Of a DNA stretch of 63,872 nucleotides, positions 18,041 through 25,899 are shown in pieces (positions within the stretch are counted from its first letter, which is position 1; each line of letters begins with the position of its first letter). The DNA comes from Flavobacteriales bacterium. Its GTDB lineage: Bacteria > Bacteroidota > Bacteroidia > Flavobacteriales > Flavobacteriaceae. The DNA is taken from NCBI GenBank assembly GCA_027061855.1, contig JAMOVT010000086.1:1-63872 (forward strand), written 5' to 3'. The position numbers and the translations under genes are program-made. The notes under the pieces were generated by a model that did not search any database, was not told the DNA's origin, and worked only from the letters and a program-made list of their open reading frames with translations.

Positions 18041-19192
18041 TTAAATTTTCTCTATGATCAATTGTTTTTCTTGAGAAGAATGAGCAAGAATGGTTTCTAT
18101 CATTTGATGGTAATATTTAGGTTCCTTCACAAAGTCTATATTACTGATATCCAATATCAAAACATTCAAATCTTTTTGTGTTTTGATAAAATTCATATAG
18201 CCTTCATGGATTTGTTCCAAATATTCCCCTTTGATGGATTGCTCGTATTCACGCCCTCTTTTTTTAATATTTTCCAATAGACGATCGATGTTTTGGTAAA
18301 GGTAAATATAGAGGTCGGGTTTTACTAAATCTTTATACATGAAATTAAAAATCTTTCTGTAAAGACCGTATTCTTCTTCTGAGAGAGTGACATTGGCAAA
18401 AATCAATGATTTAAATACGTAATAATCGGAAATTACAGAAGTTTTAAACAAATCATATTGAGCCAAATCGTCCGAAAGCTGCTGATATCTATCTGCCAAA
18501 AAAGACATTTCAAGCGGAAAAGCATAGCGTTTCGGATCTTCATAAAATTTAGGTAAAAAGGCATTTTCTTCAAAACGTTCCAAGACCAATTTCGAATTGA
18601 AATCTTTGGCAAATTGGGTGGCAAAAGTAGTTTTTCCCGCACCGATATTTCCTTCTATGGCGATAAAATTAAATGGTATTTCTTTGTTGTATTCCAATTT
18701 TTTCTCGAGTCTTTTCGGTTGATTTTTATCAGGCGATAAAGTTAGTAATTCTAAATGATTTTTTTTTAATTGAGGATGAAAATAATCGGGTAAAATTTCT
18801 GCCAAAGGGTATAAAACAAAATTTCTATCCGGAATGCCGGGATGGGGAATTTTCAATAAATCTTCATCAATAAATTCATTATCAATGTATAAGATGTCGA
18901 TATCCAGACTCCGGTTTTTGTATTTTTTGTCGATGCTTTTTTCTTCTCTTCCCAAGGTTCTCTCAATTTCACGGGTGATTTTTAATATTTGGAAAGGCGA
19001 AAAAGAAGTTTCGACTTCCAAGGCTAAATTATAAAAGTAATCCCCTTCAAAATCCATAGCGGGTGATTCATAGATAGACGATACACTTGTTATTTTTCCA
19101 ATGCGTGAGGAAATATAAAACAAAGCATTTTCAATATTACGCAACCGGTTTCCTTTATTGCTCCCTAATCCGAATACAACTTTACTCTCCAT
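18041..19192 (-). CDS. folK: HPPK-deoxynucleoside kinase fusion
   Basis: 383 aa from the ATG at 19192 (a TTG three codons earlier overlaps the ZIP stop). Residues 1-155 are 6-hydroxymethyl-7,8-dihydropterin pyrophosphokinase: FGLGSNKGNR, and NRSLDIDILYID with the metal-binding Asp residues, then PHPGIPDRNFVLYPL. Residues about 172-383 are a deoxynucleoside kinase with P-loop GNIGAGKTT (181-189) and a C-terminal lid-like RGREYEQ. The first half serves folate synthesis, the second phosphorylates a deoxynucleoside, probably deoxyadenosine. Both active-site motif sets are intact, so this is a bifunctional protein. The ZIP gene stops 5 nt upstream. Confidence 0.92.
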   Translation of the reverse strand: MESKVVFGLGSNKGNRLRNIENALFYISSRIGKITSVSSIYESPAMDFEGDYFYNLALEVETSFSPFQILKITREIERTLGREEKSIDKKYKNRSLDIDILYIDNEFIDEDLLKIPHPGIPDRNFVLYPLAEILPDYFHPQLKKNHLELLTLSPDKNQPKRLEKKLEYNKEIPFNFIAIEGNIGAGKTTFATQFAKDFNSKLVLERFEENAFLPKFYEDPKRYAFPLEMSFLADRYQQLSDDLAQYDLFKTSVISDYYVFKSLIFANVTLSEEEYGLYRKIFNFMYKDLVKPDLYIYLYQNIDRLLENIKKRGREYEQSIKGEYLEQIHEGYMNFIKTQKDLNVLILDISNIDFVKEPKYYHQMIETILAHSSQEKQLIIEKI

Positions 19193-19197
19193 ATCTA

Positions 19198-19872
19198 TCA
19201 AGCCATATAAGCCAAAACCATTGCTATAATTATCACTAAAAATTTTCGGATTTTAAAATCATGCGAATGCTCGTTTTCAAATAAGATAGTGGTTCCCACA
19301 TGAGTTAAAATACCTGCTACGAATGCATTGATATAAGCTTCATATTCTTTAAGAAAAGTGAGTTCATGCCCCAACCATGCCGCAAGGGGAGACATGGCAG
19401 CAAAAATACTCAATAGCAATAAAATTTTTCGTAATGAATAACCTGCTGAAATCATTAAAGTAGTAAGAATAATTGATATGGGGAGTTTATGTACCAAAAT
19501 GGCATAAAAATAGGATGAATGAAAATGGTCTCCGGAATTTATCGGCAGTCCTTCCATAAAGGCGTGAATACATAAACTTATCCAAACCAGCCAAGGTGTT
19601 TTTTTAAGAAAAGCATGTTGATGACCGTGCTCGGCCCCATGTGAAAAAACTTCTAAGAATAATTGAAAAAGTATTCCCAAAAGGATAAACACTCCAATCT
19701 TTTTGTCGGGAACCGCATATACATCGGGAAGAATATGAAAAACGATTATCGATAATAAATAAGCTCCACTGAAACTCAATAAAAAATGTATATATTGAGG
19801 TTTAAGGTCTTTGATAAAATAGGCAATCAGACCTCCTGCAATCACCACTGCAAATAATAAGAAATAAATCAT
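19198..19872 (-). CDS. ZIP family metal transporter
   Basis: 224 aa with about seven or eight membrane helices. A His-rich loop (HGAEHGHQHAF, about 79-89) and the helix IHAFMEGLPINSG carry the HxxxE metal-binding motif of helices 4/5 of ZIP proteins, which move Zn2+ or Fe2+ into the cytosol. The second metal site helix is HKLPISIIL. It is in an apparent operon with the folK fusion (5 nt gap), with no obvious functional link. Confidence 0.85.
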   Translation of the reverse strand: MIYFLLFAVVIAGGLIAYFIKDLKPQYIHFLLSFSGAYLLSIIVFHILPDVYAVPDKKIGVFILLGILFQLFLEVFSHGAEHGHQHAFLKKTPWLVWISLCIHAFMEGLPINSGDHFHSSYFYAILVHKLPISIILTTLMISAGYSLRKILLLLSIFAAMSPLAAWLGHELTFLKEYEAYINAFVAGILTHVGTTILFENEHSHDFKIRKFLVIIIAMVLAYMA

Positions 19873-19918
19873 GACTTTTTCTTTCTAACAAAAATAAGCT
19901 AAAAAAAGACCAAAAAAA

Positions 19919-19940
19919 AATCGAAGCGATTGCTTCGATT
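19919..19940 (-). terminator. Terminator of the RNase G gene
   Basis: Perfect stem AATCGAAGC/GCTTCGATT with a 4 nt loop, A-rich and T-rich runs on both sides, directly at the end of the 19944 gene. Confidence 0.85.
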
Positions 19941-19943
19941 TTT

Positions 19944-21488
19944 TTATAATTGGATTTGTTCTTCCCCGTCAAAATATTTGTATTCCAAATACTTAAATGA
20001 ATCGCGGGGTTGCACATTTACTTTGATTTTATATTTCCACCACCATTTGTTTTTGATGGAAAACAATCCTTTGGTAAGGTAAGCGGCAATAAACGGGTGC
20101 AAATGCAGGCTTATTTTTTTATAGCCTTTTTCTGCCATTTTTTTAATTTCTCCTTCCATTTTTGAAATGAGAGTAATCGGCGCATCCGTTTGTCCTTTCA
20201 TCACCAAACTGGGATCTTTCTCAGTGGTTTCAATATTTCTTTCGGGGCGGAAACGCTGACGGGTGATTTGCATCAAGCCGAATTTAGTCAAGGGCAAAAT
20301 CTTATGTTTTGCTCTGTCATCAGCCATTTCCTCTTTCATTTTTTCATAGAGTTTCTTCCTGTTTTCAGGATCCTTTAAATCAATGAAATCCACCACAATG
20401 ATACCTCCCATATCCCGCAAACGCAATTGACGGGCTACTTCGGCAGCTGCTTGCAAATTCACTTGAAGAGAATTTTCTTCCTGGCTTTGTTTTTTATCGG
20501 ATGAGTTACCGCTGTTTACATCAATCACATGCATGGCTTCGGTGTGTTCAATAATCAAATACGCACCTTTATCCAGCATGACATGTCTTCCGAAAGAAGA
20601 TTTTATCTGTCTCTCAATGCCATATTTTTCAAAAATAGGCACTTTGGAATCATGGTATTTTACAATGGATTCTAAATCCGGGGCTATATCTCTGATAAAA
20701 TCCAATATTTCCAGGTATAGCAATTCATCATCCACTACAATTTTGGTAAAATTATTATTTAAAATATCACGTAACATACTCGTTACACGATTGCTTTCTC
20801 CAAATATTTTTTGCGGTGGATGTGCATATTGAATTTTGGAAGCTAATGCATTCCATTTTTCAATTAAGTTTTGTAGGTCTTTATCGAGTTCCGCTACTTT
20901 TCTGTCTTTGGCTGCCGTTCGTATAATTACTCCAAAATTTTTTGGTTTTATACTTCTTACCAGCCTGATCAGACGTTCTCTTTCTGCTTCATCGTCAATT
21001 TTTTGTGATACGGAAACTTTGTTATAAAAAGGAACCAATATAAGATAGCGACCGGCTAATGAGATTTCAGAAGTAAGTCGCGGGCCTTTTGTGGAAATAG
21101 GTTCTTTTAATATTTGAACTAAAAGATTTTGTTTTGATTTTAAAACATCTTTGATGTTGCCCGCTTTGTCAATATCGGGTTCTAAAGTAAAATTTTTTAA
21201 TGAGAAATCCTTTAATTTTCCGGATCCTGCTTGCTTCAGAAATTTAATGAGTGATTTGATTTGCGGTCCTAAATCATGATAATGTAAAAAACCGTCTTTT
21301 TCAGAACCAACATGAACAAAAGCGGCATTTAAACCGGGGATTACTTTGTTTGTACGGGCTAGAAAAACATCTCCTACATTAAATTTACTGGAAGTTTCCT
21401 CTTTGTGAAGTTCAGTGAGCTTGCCGTCTTTTACCAAGGCAAAGTCAATAGCGGAAGGCGTAGACCGAATGATTAATTCTGTATCCAT
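19944..21488 (-). CDS. rng: Ribonuclease E/G family endoribonuclease
   Basis: 514 aa. S1-type RNA-binding domain near 36-110 (VGDVFLARTNKVIPGLNAAFVHVG), then the catalytic DNase I-like domain with the metal Asp residues in IDVNSGN and VVDFIDLKD. It cuts single-stranded RNA in rRNA maturation and decay. The CPxCxG zinc-link motif of the E. coli enzymes is not visible; that region reads TTEKDPSLVMKGQTDAPI, as I remember for Bacteroidota homologues. Downstream of HU and a 30-residue basic protein on the same strand. Confidence 0.93.
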   Translation of the reverse strand: MDTELIIRSTPSAIDFALVKDGKLTELHKEETSSKFNVGDVFLARTNKVIPGLNAAFVHVGSEKDGFLHYHDLGPQIKSLIKFLKQAGSGKLKDFSLKNFTLEPDIDKAGNIKDVLKSKQNLLVQILKEPISTKGPRLTSEISLAGRYLILVPFYNKVSVSQKIDDEAERERLIRLVRSIKPKNFGVIIRTAAKDRKVAELDKDLQNLIEKWNALASKIQYAHPPQKIFGESNRVTSMLRDILNNNFTKIVVDDELLYLEILDFIRDIAPDLESIVKYHDSKVPIFEKYGIERQIKSSFGRHVMLDKGAYLIIEHTEAMHVIDVNSGNSSDKKQSQEENSLQVNLQAAAEVARQLRLRDMGGIIVVDFIDLKDPENRKKLYEKMKEEMADDRAKHKILPLTKFGLMQITRQRFRPERNIETTEKDPSLVMKGQTDAPITLISKMEGEIKKMAEKGYKKISLHLHPFIAAYLTKGLFSIKNKWWWKYKIKVNVQPRDSFKYLEYKYFDGEEQIQL

Positions 21489-21539
21489 TCCTTCGTTTTT
21501 TAAGGGTTAATATGTCAATGATCTCTTGTAGAGTTTTTT

Positions 21540-21573
21540 AAAAGAAAAAGTAGGAAGACCTACTTTTTCTTTT
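21540..21573 (-). terminator. Terminator after the HU-basic peptide genes
   Basis: A 15 bp perfect inverted repeat (21540-21554 with 21559-21573, loop AAGA). It overlaps the last codons and stop of the 30-residue gene; the T-rich 3' arm acts as the U tract on the minus strand. Confidence 0.7.
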
Positions 21574-21652
21574 TATGTCTGTTTGCTCTACTTCTTTTTT
21601 TACGTTTGTGCGTAGCAATTTTTTTACGTTTTCTTTTTTTTCCGCTTGGCAT
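21560..21652 (-). CDS. 30-residue Lys/Arg-rich conserved small protein
   Basis: An ATG at 21652 opens a 30-codon frame starting MPSGKKRKRKKIATHKRKKR and ending NRHKKKK. About two thirds of residues are Lys, Arg or His. I recall near-identical tiny ORFs next to HU in other Bacteroidota, usually unannotated. The gene starts 4 nt after the HU stop and ends inside a terminator, so it is cotranscribed with HU. A nucleic-acid or ribosome-binding role is inferred only from composition. Confidence 0.75.
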   Translation of the reverse strand: MPSGKKRKRKKIATHKRKKRSRANRHKKKK

Positions 21653-21656
21653 AGTC

Positions 21657-21944
21657 TTAAGGTTTTACGTTTTCTTTAATCTGATTTACAAATGTTTTGG
21701 AAGGTTTGAAGGCAGGAATATAATGAGCCGGAATTTTAATGGAAGTGTTTTTTGAAATATTTCTTCCAACTTTTTCCGCTCTATATTTGTTTATAAAGCT
21801 TCCAAAACCTCTTAAATAAACATTTTCGTTTGAAGCTAAACTGTTTTTAACTTCATCGACAAAATGTTCAACCACTGCCAGGACATCTTTTTTATCAAGT
21901 CCTGTCTTATCAGCAATCTTCGCAACAATTTCTGCTTTTGTCAT
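21657..21944 (-). CDS. HU/IHF family DNA-binding protein
   Basis: 95 aa. MTKAEIVAKIADKTGLDKKDV and the beta-arm region GFGSFINKYRAEKVGRNISKNTSIKIPAHYIPAFKPSK match HU-type histone-like proteins that bend and compact DNA. It follows a near-consensus promoter and is followed at once by the 30-residue basic gene. Confidence 0.95.
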   Translation of the reverse strand: MTKAEIVAKIADKTGLDKKDVLAVVEHFVDEVKNSLASNENVYLRGFGSFINKYRAEKVGRNISKNTSIKIPAHYIPAFKPSKTFVNQIKENVKP

Positions 21945-21987
21945 AATTATTCTTTTATAAGTCTCTTTTGTTTAATTATTGGGTTTG

Positions 21988-22017
21988 CAAATATAATACA
22001 TATAATTGAAATGCAAA
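21988..22017 (-). promoter_or_regulatory. Promoter of the HU gene
   Basis: Minus strand TTTG (22017-22014), 18 nt spacer, TATATTTG (21995-21988), a full match to the Bacteroidota consensus; the HU ATG is 43 nt downstream. Confidence 0.7.
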
Positions 22018-22096
22018 AGATTAGAATATCTTTTTAAAATATTTTTATTCAACAAACTTTTATACTATTAATAATAATAAAGAAACTTCTTTTGTT

Positions 22097-22104
22097 TATT
22101 TTTG
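22097..22104 (+). promoter_or_regulatory. -7 box almost touching the mutY start
   Basis: TATTTTTG ends only 6 nt before the ATG at 22111. With transcription normally starting about 5-8 nt after this box, the mRNA would be leaderless or nearly so. No clear -33 TTTG is seen. Confidence 0.5.
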
Positions 22105-22110
22105 CGCCCG

Positions 22111-23136
22111 ATGAACACAAAACAACTTCTGAATTGGTATAAAGAAAATGCGCGTGATTTACCTTGGCGAAAAACAACCGATCCTTATCTTATATGGGTT
22201 TCCGAAATTATCCTGCAACAAACCCGAGTAGTGCAAGGCATTGATTATTATCATAAATTTATTGAAAAATTTCCAAGTCTTCATAAATTGGCTGCTGCAA
22301 ATGAACAGGAAGTTCTGAAAGCATGGGAAGGTTTGGGGTATTATTCCCGTGCGAGAAATTTGCATTTTACCGCCAAAGATTTAATCAATAATTATCAAGG
22401 GAAATTTCCATCCGATTATATAGGATTACTCCGCTTGAAAGGTATCGGACCCTATACGGCCGCCGCCATTGCCTCTTTTGCTTTCGGGCAAAAAGTACCG
22501 GCAATAGATGGAAATGTAATGCGTTTTTTATCCCGGTATTATGGATTGGAAAATAATATTGCCTCCTCATCGGAAGTGAAAATTTTCAGACAAAAAGCCG
22601 AAAAAATAATTGACCCCGACAATCCGGGTTTGTTTAATCAAGCAATGATGGAATTCGGAGCCATGCAATGCACTCCCTCCTCACCCGATTGTGGCAAATG
22701 TATTTTCCAACAACAATGTATAGCATATCAAACCGGAAAAGTAAATCAATTACCGGTCAAAATCAAAATCCAAAAAATACGTTCCCGTCACCTTCACTTT
22801 TTTCTTATATACTGTGAAGGGGAATTCCTCATAGAAAAAAGAACGGAAAAAGGAATTTGGAAAAATCTGTATCAACTTCCTTTGATAGAAACGAACTCCA
22901 AAAATCTCAAAGAAGAGGAAATGAAAGAATTTCTACGTAAATATAATTTGAAGACAGGAAAAAATGCAAAAAAAATCAATTCGCTTACCCATCTTCTTTC
23001 TCATCAAAAACTACACATAAACTTCTGGATACTAAATACTTGCACTTCCACAGGATTCTTTATAGAACCCAAAGATATCGAGAGGTATCCTTTTCCTATT
23101 GTTATTGCAAAATTTTTGGATAATTATTTTAATTGA
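22111..23136 (+). CDS. mutY: A/G-specific adenine glycosylase
   Basis: 341 aa from the ATG at 22111. Catalytic Glu in SEIILQQTR, HhH motif LKGIGPYTAAAIASFAFG, catalytic Asp in PAIDGNV, and the [4Fe-4S] cysteines spaced C-x6-C-x2-C-x5-C (MQCTPSSPDCGKCIFQQQC). The C-terminal NUDIX-like domain (IEKRTEKGIWKNLYQLPLIE, then SHQKLHINFW) reads 8-oxoG. It removes adenine mispaired with 8-oxoguanine. First gene of mutY-ssb-gldE. Confidence 0.97.
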   Translation: MNTKQLLNWYKENARDLPWRKTTDPYLIWVSEIILQQTRVVQGIDYYHKFIEKFPSLHKLAAANEQEVLKAWEGLGYYSRARNLHFTAKDLINNYQGKFPSDYIGLLRLKGIGPYTAAAIASFAFGQKVPAIDGNVMRFLSRYYGLENNIASSSEVKIFRQKAEKIIDPDNPGLFNQAMMEFGAMQCTPSSPDCGKCIFQQQCIAYQTGKVNQLPVKIKIQKIRSRHLHFFLIYCEGEFLIEKRTEKGIWKNLYQLPLIETNSKNLKEEEMKEFLRKYNLKTGKNAKKINSLTHLLSHQKLHINFWILNTCTSTGFFIEPKDIERYPFPIVIAKFLDNYFN

Positions 23137-23187
23137 TATACCTTTGAATTATAATGTATCTGTAAAATACTGTAATTAATTTTTATC

Positions 23188-23643
23188 ATGAACGGAACAA
23201 TCAATAAAGTCATCTTAATCGGACATCTCGGAGACAATGTAAAAATGCATTTCTTTGAAGGAGGAAATTCTATCGGACGCTTTCCTTTGGCTACCAATGA
23301 TAGTTATATCAACAAACAAACCGGCGAAAAAGTAGTCAATACCGAATGGCATAATATTGTTGTGCGAAATAAATTGGCCGAAATTTTTGAACGTTATGCA
23401 AAAAAAGGTGATAAAGTATATCTGGAAGGACGTTTAAAAACACGGAGATGGACAGACGAGACCGGAAGAGAACGCTATATGACAGAGATCCATGTCACCG
23501 AATTTACTTTTTTATCTCCTAAACCTTCGGCGCAACCCAACCCGAATAATCCTTCAACCTCTCCAACGCAAAATACTAATAACGTTGAACCAAAAACCGA
23601 TTCTTCTTTGCCGGAACCCGAAGAAGACGATTTACCTTTTTAA
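23188..23643 (+). CDS. ssb: Single-stranded DNA-binding protein
   Basis: 151 aa. OB fold (MNGTINKVILIGHLGDNVKMHFFEGG...WHNIVVRNKLAEIFERYAKKGDKVYLEGRLKTRRW), a Pro/Asn-rich flexible linker, and the acidic tip EEDDLPF that binds partner repair and replication proteins. 51 nt after mutY and 11 nt before gldE. Confidence 0.97.
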   Translation: MNGTINKVILIGHLGDNVKMHFFEGGNSIGRFPLATNDSYINKQTGEKVVNTEWHNIVVRNKLAEIFERYAKKGDKVYLEGRLKTRRWTDETGRERYMTEIHVTEFTFLSPKPSAQPNPNNPSTSPTQNTNNVEPKTDSSLPEPEEDDLPF

Positions 23644-23654
23644 TTTTATAAACT

Positions 23655-24938
23655 ATGGATGACCCGGATAGCTTGTCTGTCTTTTATCAATTACTGCCTT
23701 ATCTCATTTCAATAATTGTCTTATTGATTTTGTCGGCCTTAATTTCAGGTTCGGAGACCTCTTTTTTTTCTCTGACTCCTGTACAACTTGACGAACTTAA
23801 AAAGAAAAAAAACGGAGAAATCATTATTTCTTTACTCAAAAAACCCAAAGAGCTATTGGCGACTATTTTGGTAGCCAACAATTTTATTAATATAGGTATT
23901 GTAATTTTGTCTACTTATCTGACTGCAATTCTACTGGAAGGTATCGGAGGATGGTGGAAATACATTATCGAAATCGGGCTGGTTACTTTTTTAATCTTAC
24001 TTTTCGGTGAAATTTTACCCAAGGTATATGCCAACAGACATCCCGAACGTTTTGCTTTGCTAATGGCAAAACCCATTCAGTTTTTGCAAAAAATCCTTTA
24101 TCCTCTGAGCATTATTCTGGTAAAATCGACCAAGTTGGTTGAAAAAAAATTAAAAAAAGAAAATGTTAACCTCTCTGTTGACCAACTTTCCCAAGTATTG
24201 GAAATGACAGAAGACAGTGAAACCTCCGAGGAAGAAAAGAAAATTTTTGACGGTATTATTTCCTTCGGAGAAACTGAAGCCAAACAAATAATGAAACCGC
24301 GAATCGATGTATTTGCTTTGGAAGATACGCTTACTTCTAACGAGGTAATTAAGGAAGTGAGTTCCCATGGCTTTTCACGTATTCCCGTATATCATGAAAA
24401 TATTGACAATATAATCGGTGTACTTTTTGCCAAAGATTTATTGCCTTACTTAAACCAAGAAAATTTTGATTGGCTTTCTCTTTTGCGACAACCCTTTTTT
24501 GTCCCCGAAAATATCAAGTTGGATGATTTGCTAAAAGATTTCCAAGATAAAAAAACGCATTTGGCAGTAGTAGTGGATGAATATGGAGGAACTTCTGGAA
24601 TCATTACTTTGGAGGATGTAATAGAGGAAATCGTAGGGGAAATCACAGATGAATATGATACCGATGAGCATCAGTTTTTACGCATCAATAAAAACACCTA
24701 CGAATTTGAAGGTAAAACCGCTCTTAAAGATTTTTATAAAATCATGGAACTCAGCGATGAAGAAGAAACAAAATTTGAAAAAGAAAAAGGAGATGCAGAG
24801 AGTTTGGCCGGCTTCTTTTTAGAGCATTTCGGAGGATTTCCGAACCGGAATGATAAAATAAATTTTGACGGTTTTGAACTTACCGCCACTTCTATGGATG
24901 GAAAAAGAATCAAAAAAATCAAAGTGAAAAGAAAATAG
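23655..24938 (+). CDS. gldE: Gliding motility-associated protein GldE (CNNM/CorC type)
   Basis: 427 aa. N-terminal CNNM domain with three or four membrane helices (about 12-150; SGSETSFFSLTPVQL), a CBS pair (IMKPRIDVFALEDTLTSNEVIKEVSSHGFSRIPVY...THLAVVVDEYGGTSGIITLEDVIEEIVGEI), and a CorC-HlyC C-terminal domain. In flavobacteria the mutY-ssb-gldE order is characteristic and GldE supports gliding/type IX secretion together with GldD. gldD, usually next, is not here; the following gene is on the opposite strand, 3 nt away. Confidence 0.9.
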   Translation: MDDPDSLSVFYQLLPYLISIIVLLILSALISGSETSFFSLTPVQLDELKKKKNGEIIISLLKKPKELLATILVANNFINIGIVILSTYLTAILLEGIGGWWKYIIEIGLVTFLILLFGEILPKVYANRHPERFALLMAKPIQFLQKILYPLSIILVKSTKLVEKKLKKENVNLSVDQLSQVLEMTEDSETSEEEKKIFDGIISFGETEAKQIMKPRIDVFALEDTLTSNEVIKEVSSHGFSRIPVYHENIDNIIGVLFAKDLLPYLNQENFDWLSLLRQPFFVPENIKLDDLLKDFQDKKTHLAVVVDEYGGTSGIITLEDVIEEIVGEITDEYDTDEHQFLRINKNTYEFEGKTALKDFYKIMELSDEEETKFEKEKGDAESLAGFFLEHFGGFPNRNDKINFDGFELTATSMDGKRIKKIKVKRK

Positions 24939-24941
24939 TCA

Positions 24942-25856
24942 CTATCTTTTTTTGCTGTAAATATCTTTTATTTCTTTCACAATAAAAAAACCGTCACTAC
25001 CTTTTTTTTGATACAACGGCATCAGCATAAATCCTTTTTGCGGGCTTTTAATTTGTTTTTGGTAATGTGTTGCCAAAGGCTCATTTTGATCGATTTGTTT
25101 AAAGTTATAATAGCCTTTATTCATTTTAAAAAACCGGCTGTCATCCAATTGGTGACGATAAGTCAATTCCAAATGGTAAGGATAAACTTCTCCCTCTTTT
25201 TGTAGCTTTTTACGGCTTCTTTTGACTATTTCCAAATCATCTTTTACAATTCCTTCATAAGCCAACAGGTGCCATATTGCCGCTTCCAGATTCTCTGTGG
25301 CTCGTGAGGTTCCATGGGTTCCTCCTTCTACCACAATACTCGTCATTCCTTTGTTTCCGTAATAAGCCAAAGCAGTTCCCGGAAGACTCTCGGAAAGCTT
25401 TTCAATAAAAGGAATATGAAAAGAAGAAGCGAGATCCAAACTTTTTTTATTGTGAGTCGGGATACAGAAGATTCCACTTTCTGCCGAAAATGTATGTAAG
25501 TCCAGTAATGTACAGTCTTTATAATTCTGTTGACAAATATTTTCTATTATCGCATGTAGTTCTTTCAAGTCTTTTGTGTCGGCTATTTCTTCAAGATCCC
25601 CTGTGATATATTCATCCAACCATAACCGGTTTAAGTCTTTATCAATAAACCGTTCCCCGGTTTGCAAGGCAGATAAATTCCCTTTTAAAAAATATACTTT
25701 TCCCTTCTTTAAATATTCCGGATGAGCTTTCAATTGCTCAGTCACTTTATCAATGGCTTCCAAACCCGAAACTTCATTCCCATGCATGCCTCCGATGATA
25801 ATTACCTTATGGGATTCGTCTTTGCCTAAAATATCGATTATATGAGGTGAATTCAT
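24942..25856 (-). CDS. Succinylglutamate desuccinylase/aspartoacylase family protein
   Basis: 304 aa zinc carboxypeptidase fold. Zinc ligands visible: His25 and Glu28 in GGMHGNE, and His121 in LLDLHTF; DLNR (74-77) is the usual substrate-binding Arg segment. Family members remove acyl groups from N-acyl amino acids. No arginine catabolism genes are nearby, so the AstE label would be wrong. Instead it is 43 nt downstream of a GCS2/CBS ligase-like gene, which suggests a shared small amide or peptide substrate. Confidence 0.85.
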   Translation of the reverse strand: MNSPHIIDILGKDESHKVIIIGGMHGNEVSGLEAIDKVTEQLKAHPEYLKKGKVYFLKGNLSALQTGERFIDKDLNRLWLDEYITGDLEEIADTKDLKELHAIIENICQQNYKDCTLLDLHTFSAESGIFCIPTHNKKSLDLASSFHIPFIEKLSESLPGTALAYYGNKGMTSIVVEGGTHGTSRATENLEAAIWHLLAYEGIVKDDLEIVKRSRKKLQKEGEVYPYHLELTYRHQLDDSRFFKMNKGYYNFKQIDQNEPLATHYQKQIKSPQKGFMLMPLYQKKGSDGFFIVKEIKDIYSKKR

Positions 25857-25899
25857 ATTTTTGCTTTCAAAATAATTGCAAATATACTAATTACATCAA

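Noticed and set aside
24942-25856. Naming the aspartoacylase-like gene astE
   Set aside because: No other arginine succinyltransferase pathway gene is near; only the fold is supported.
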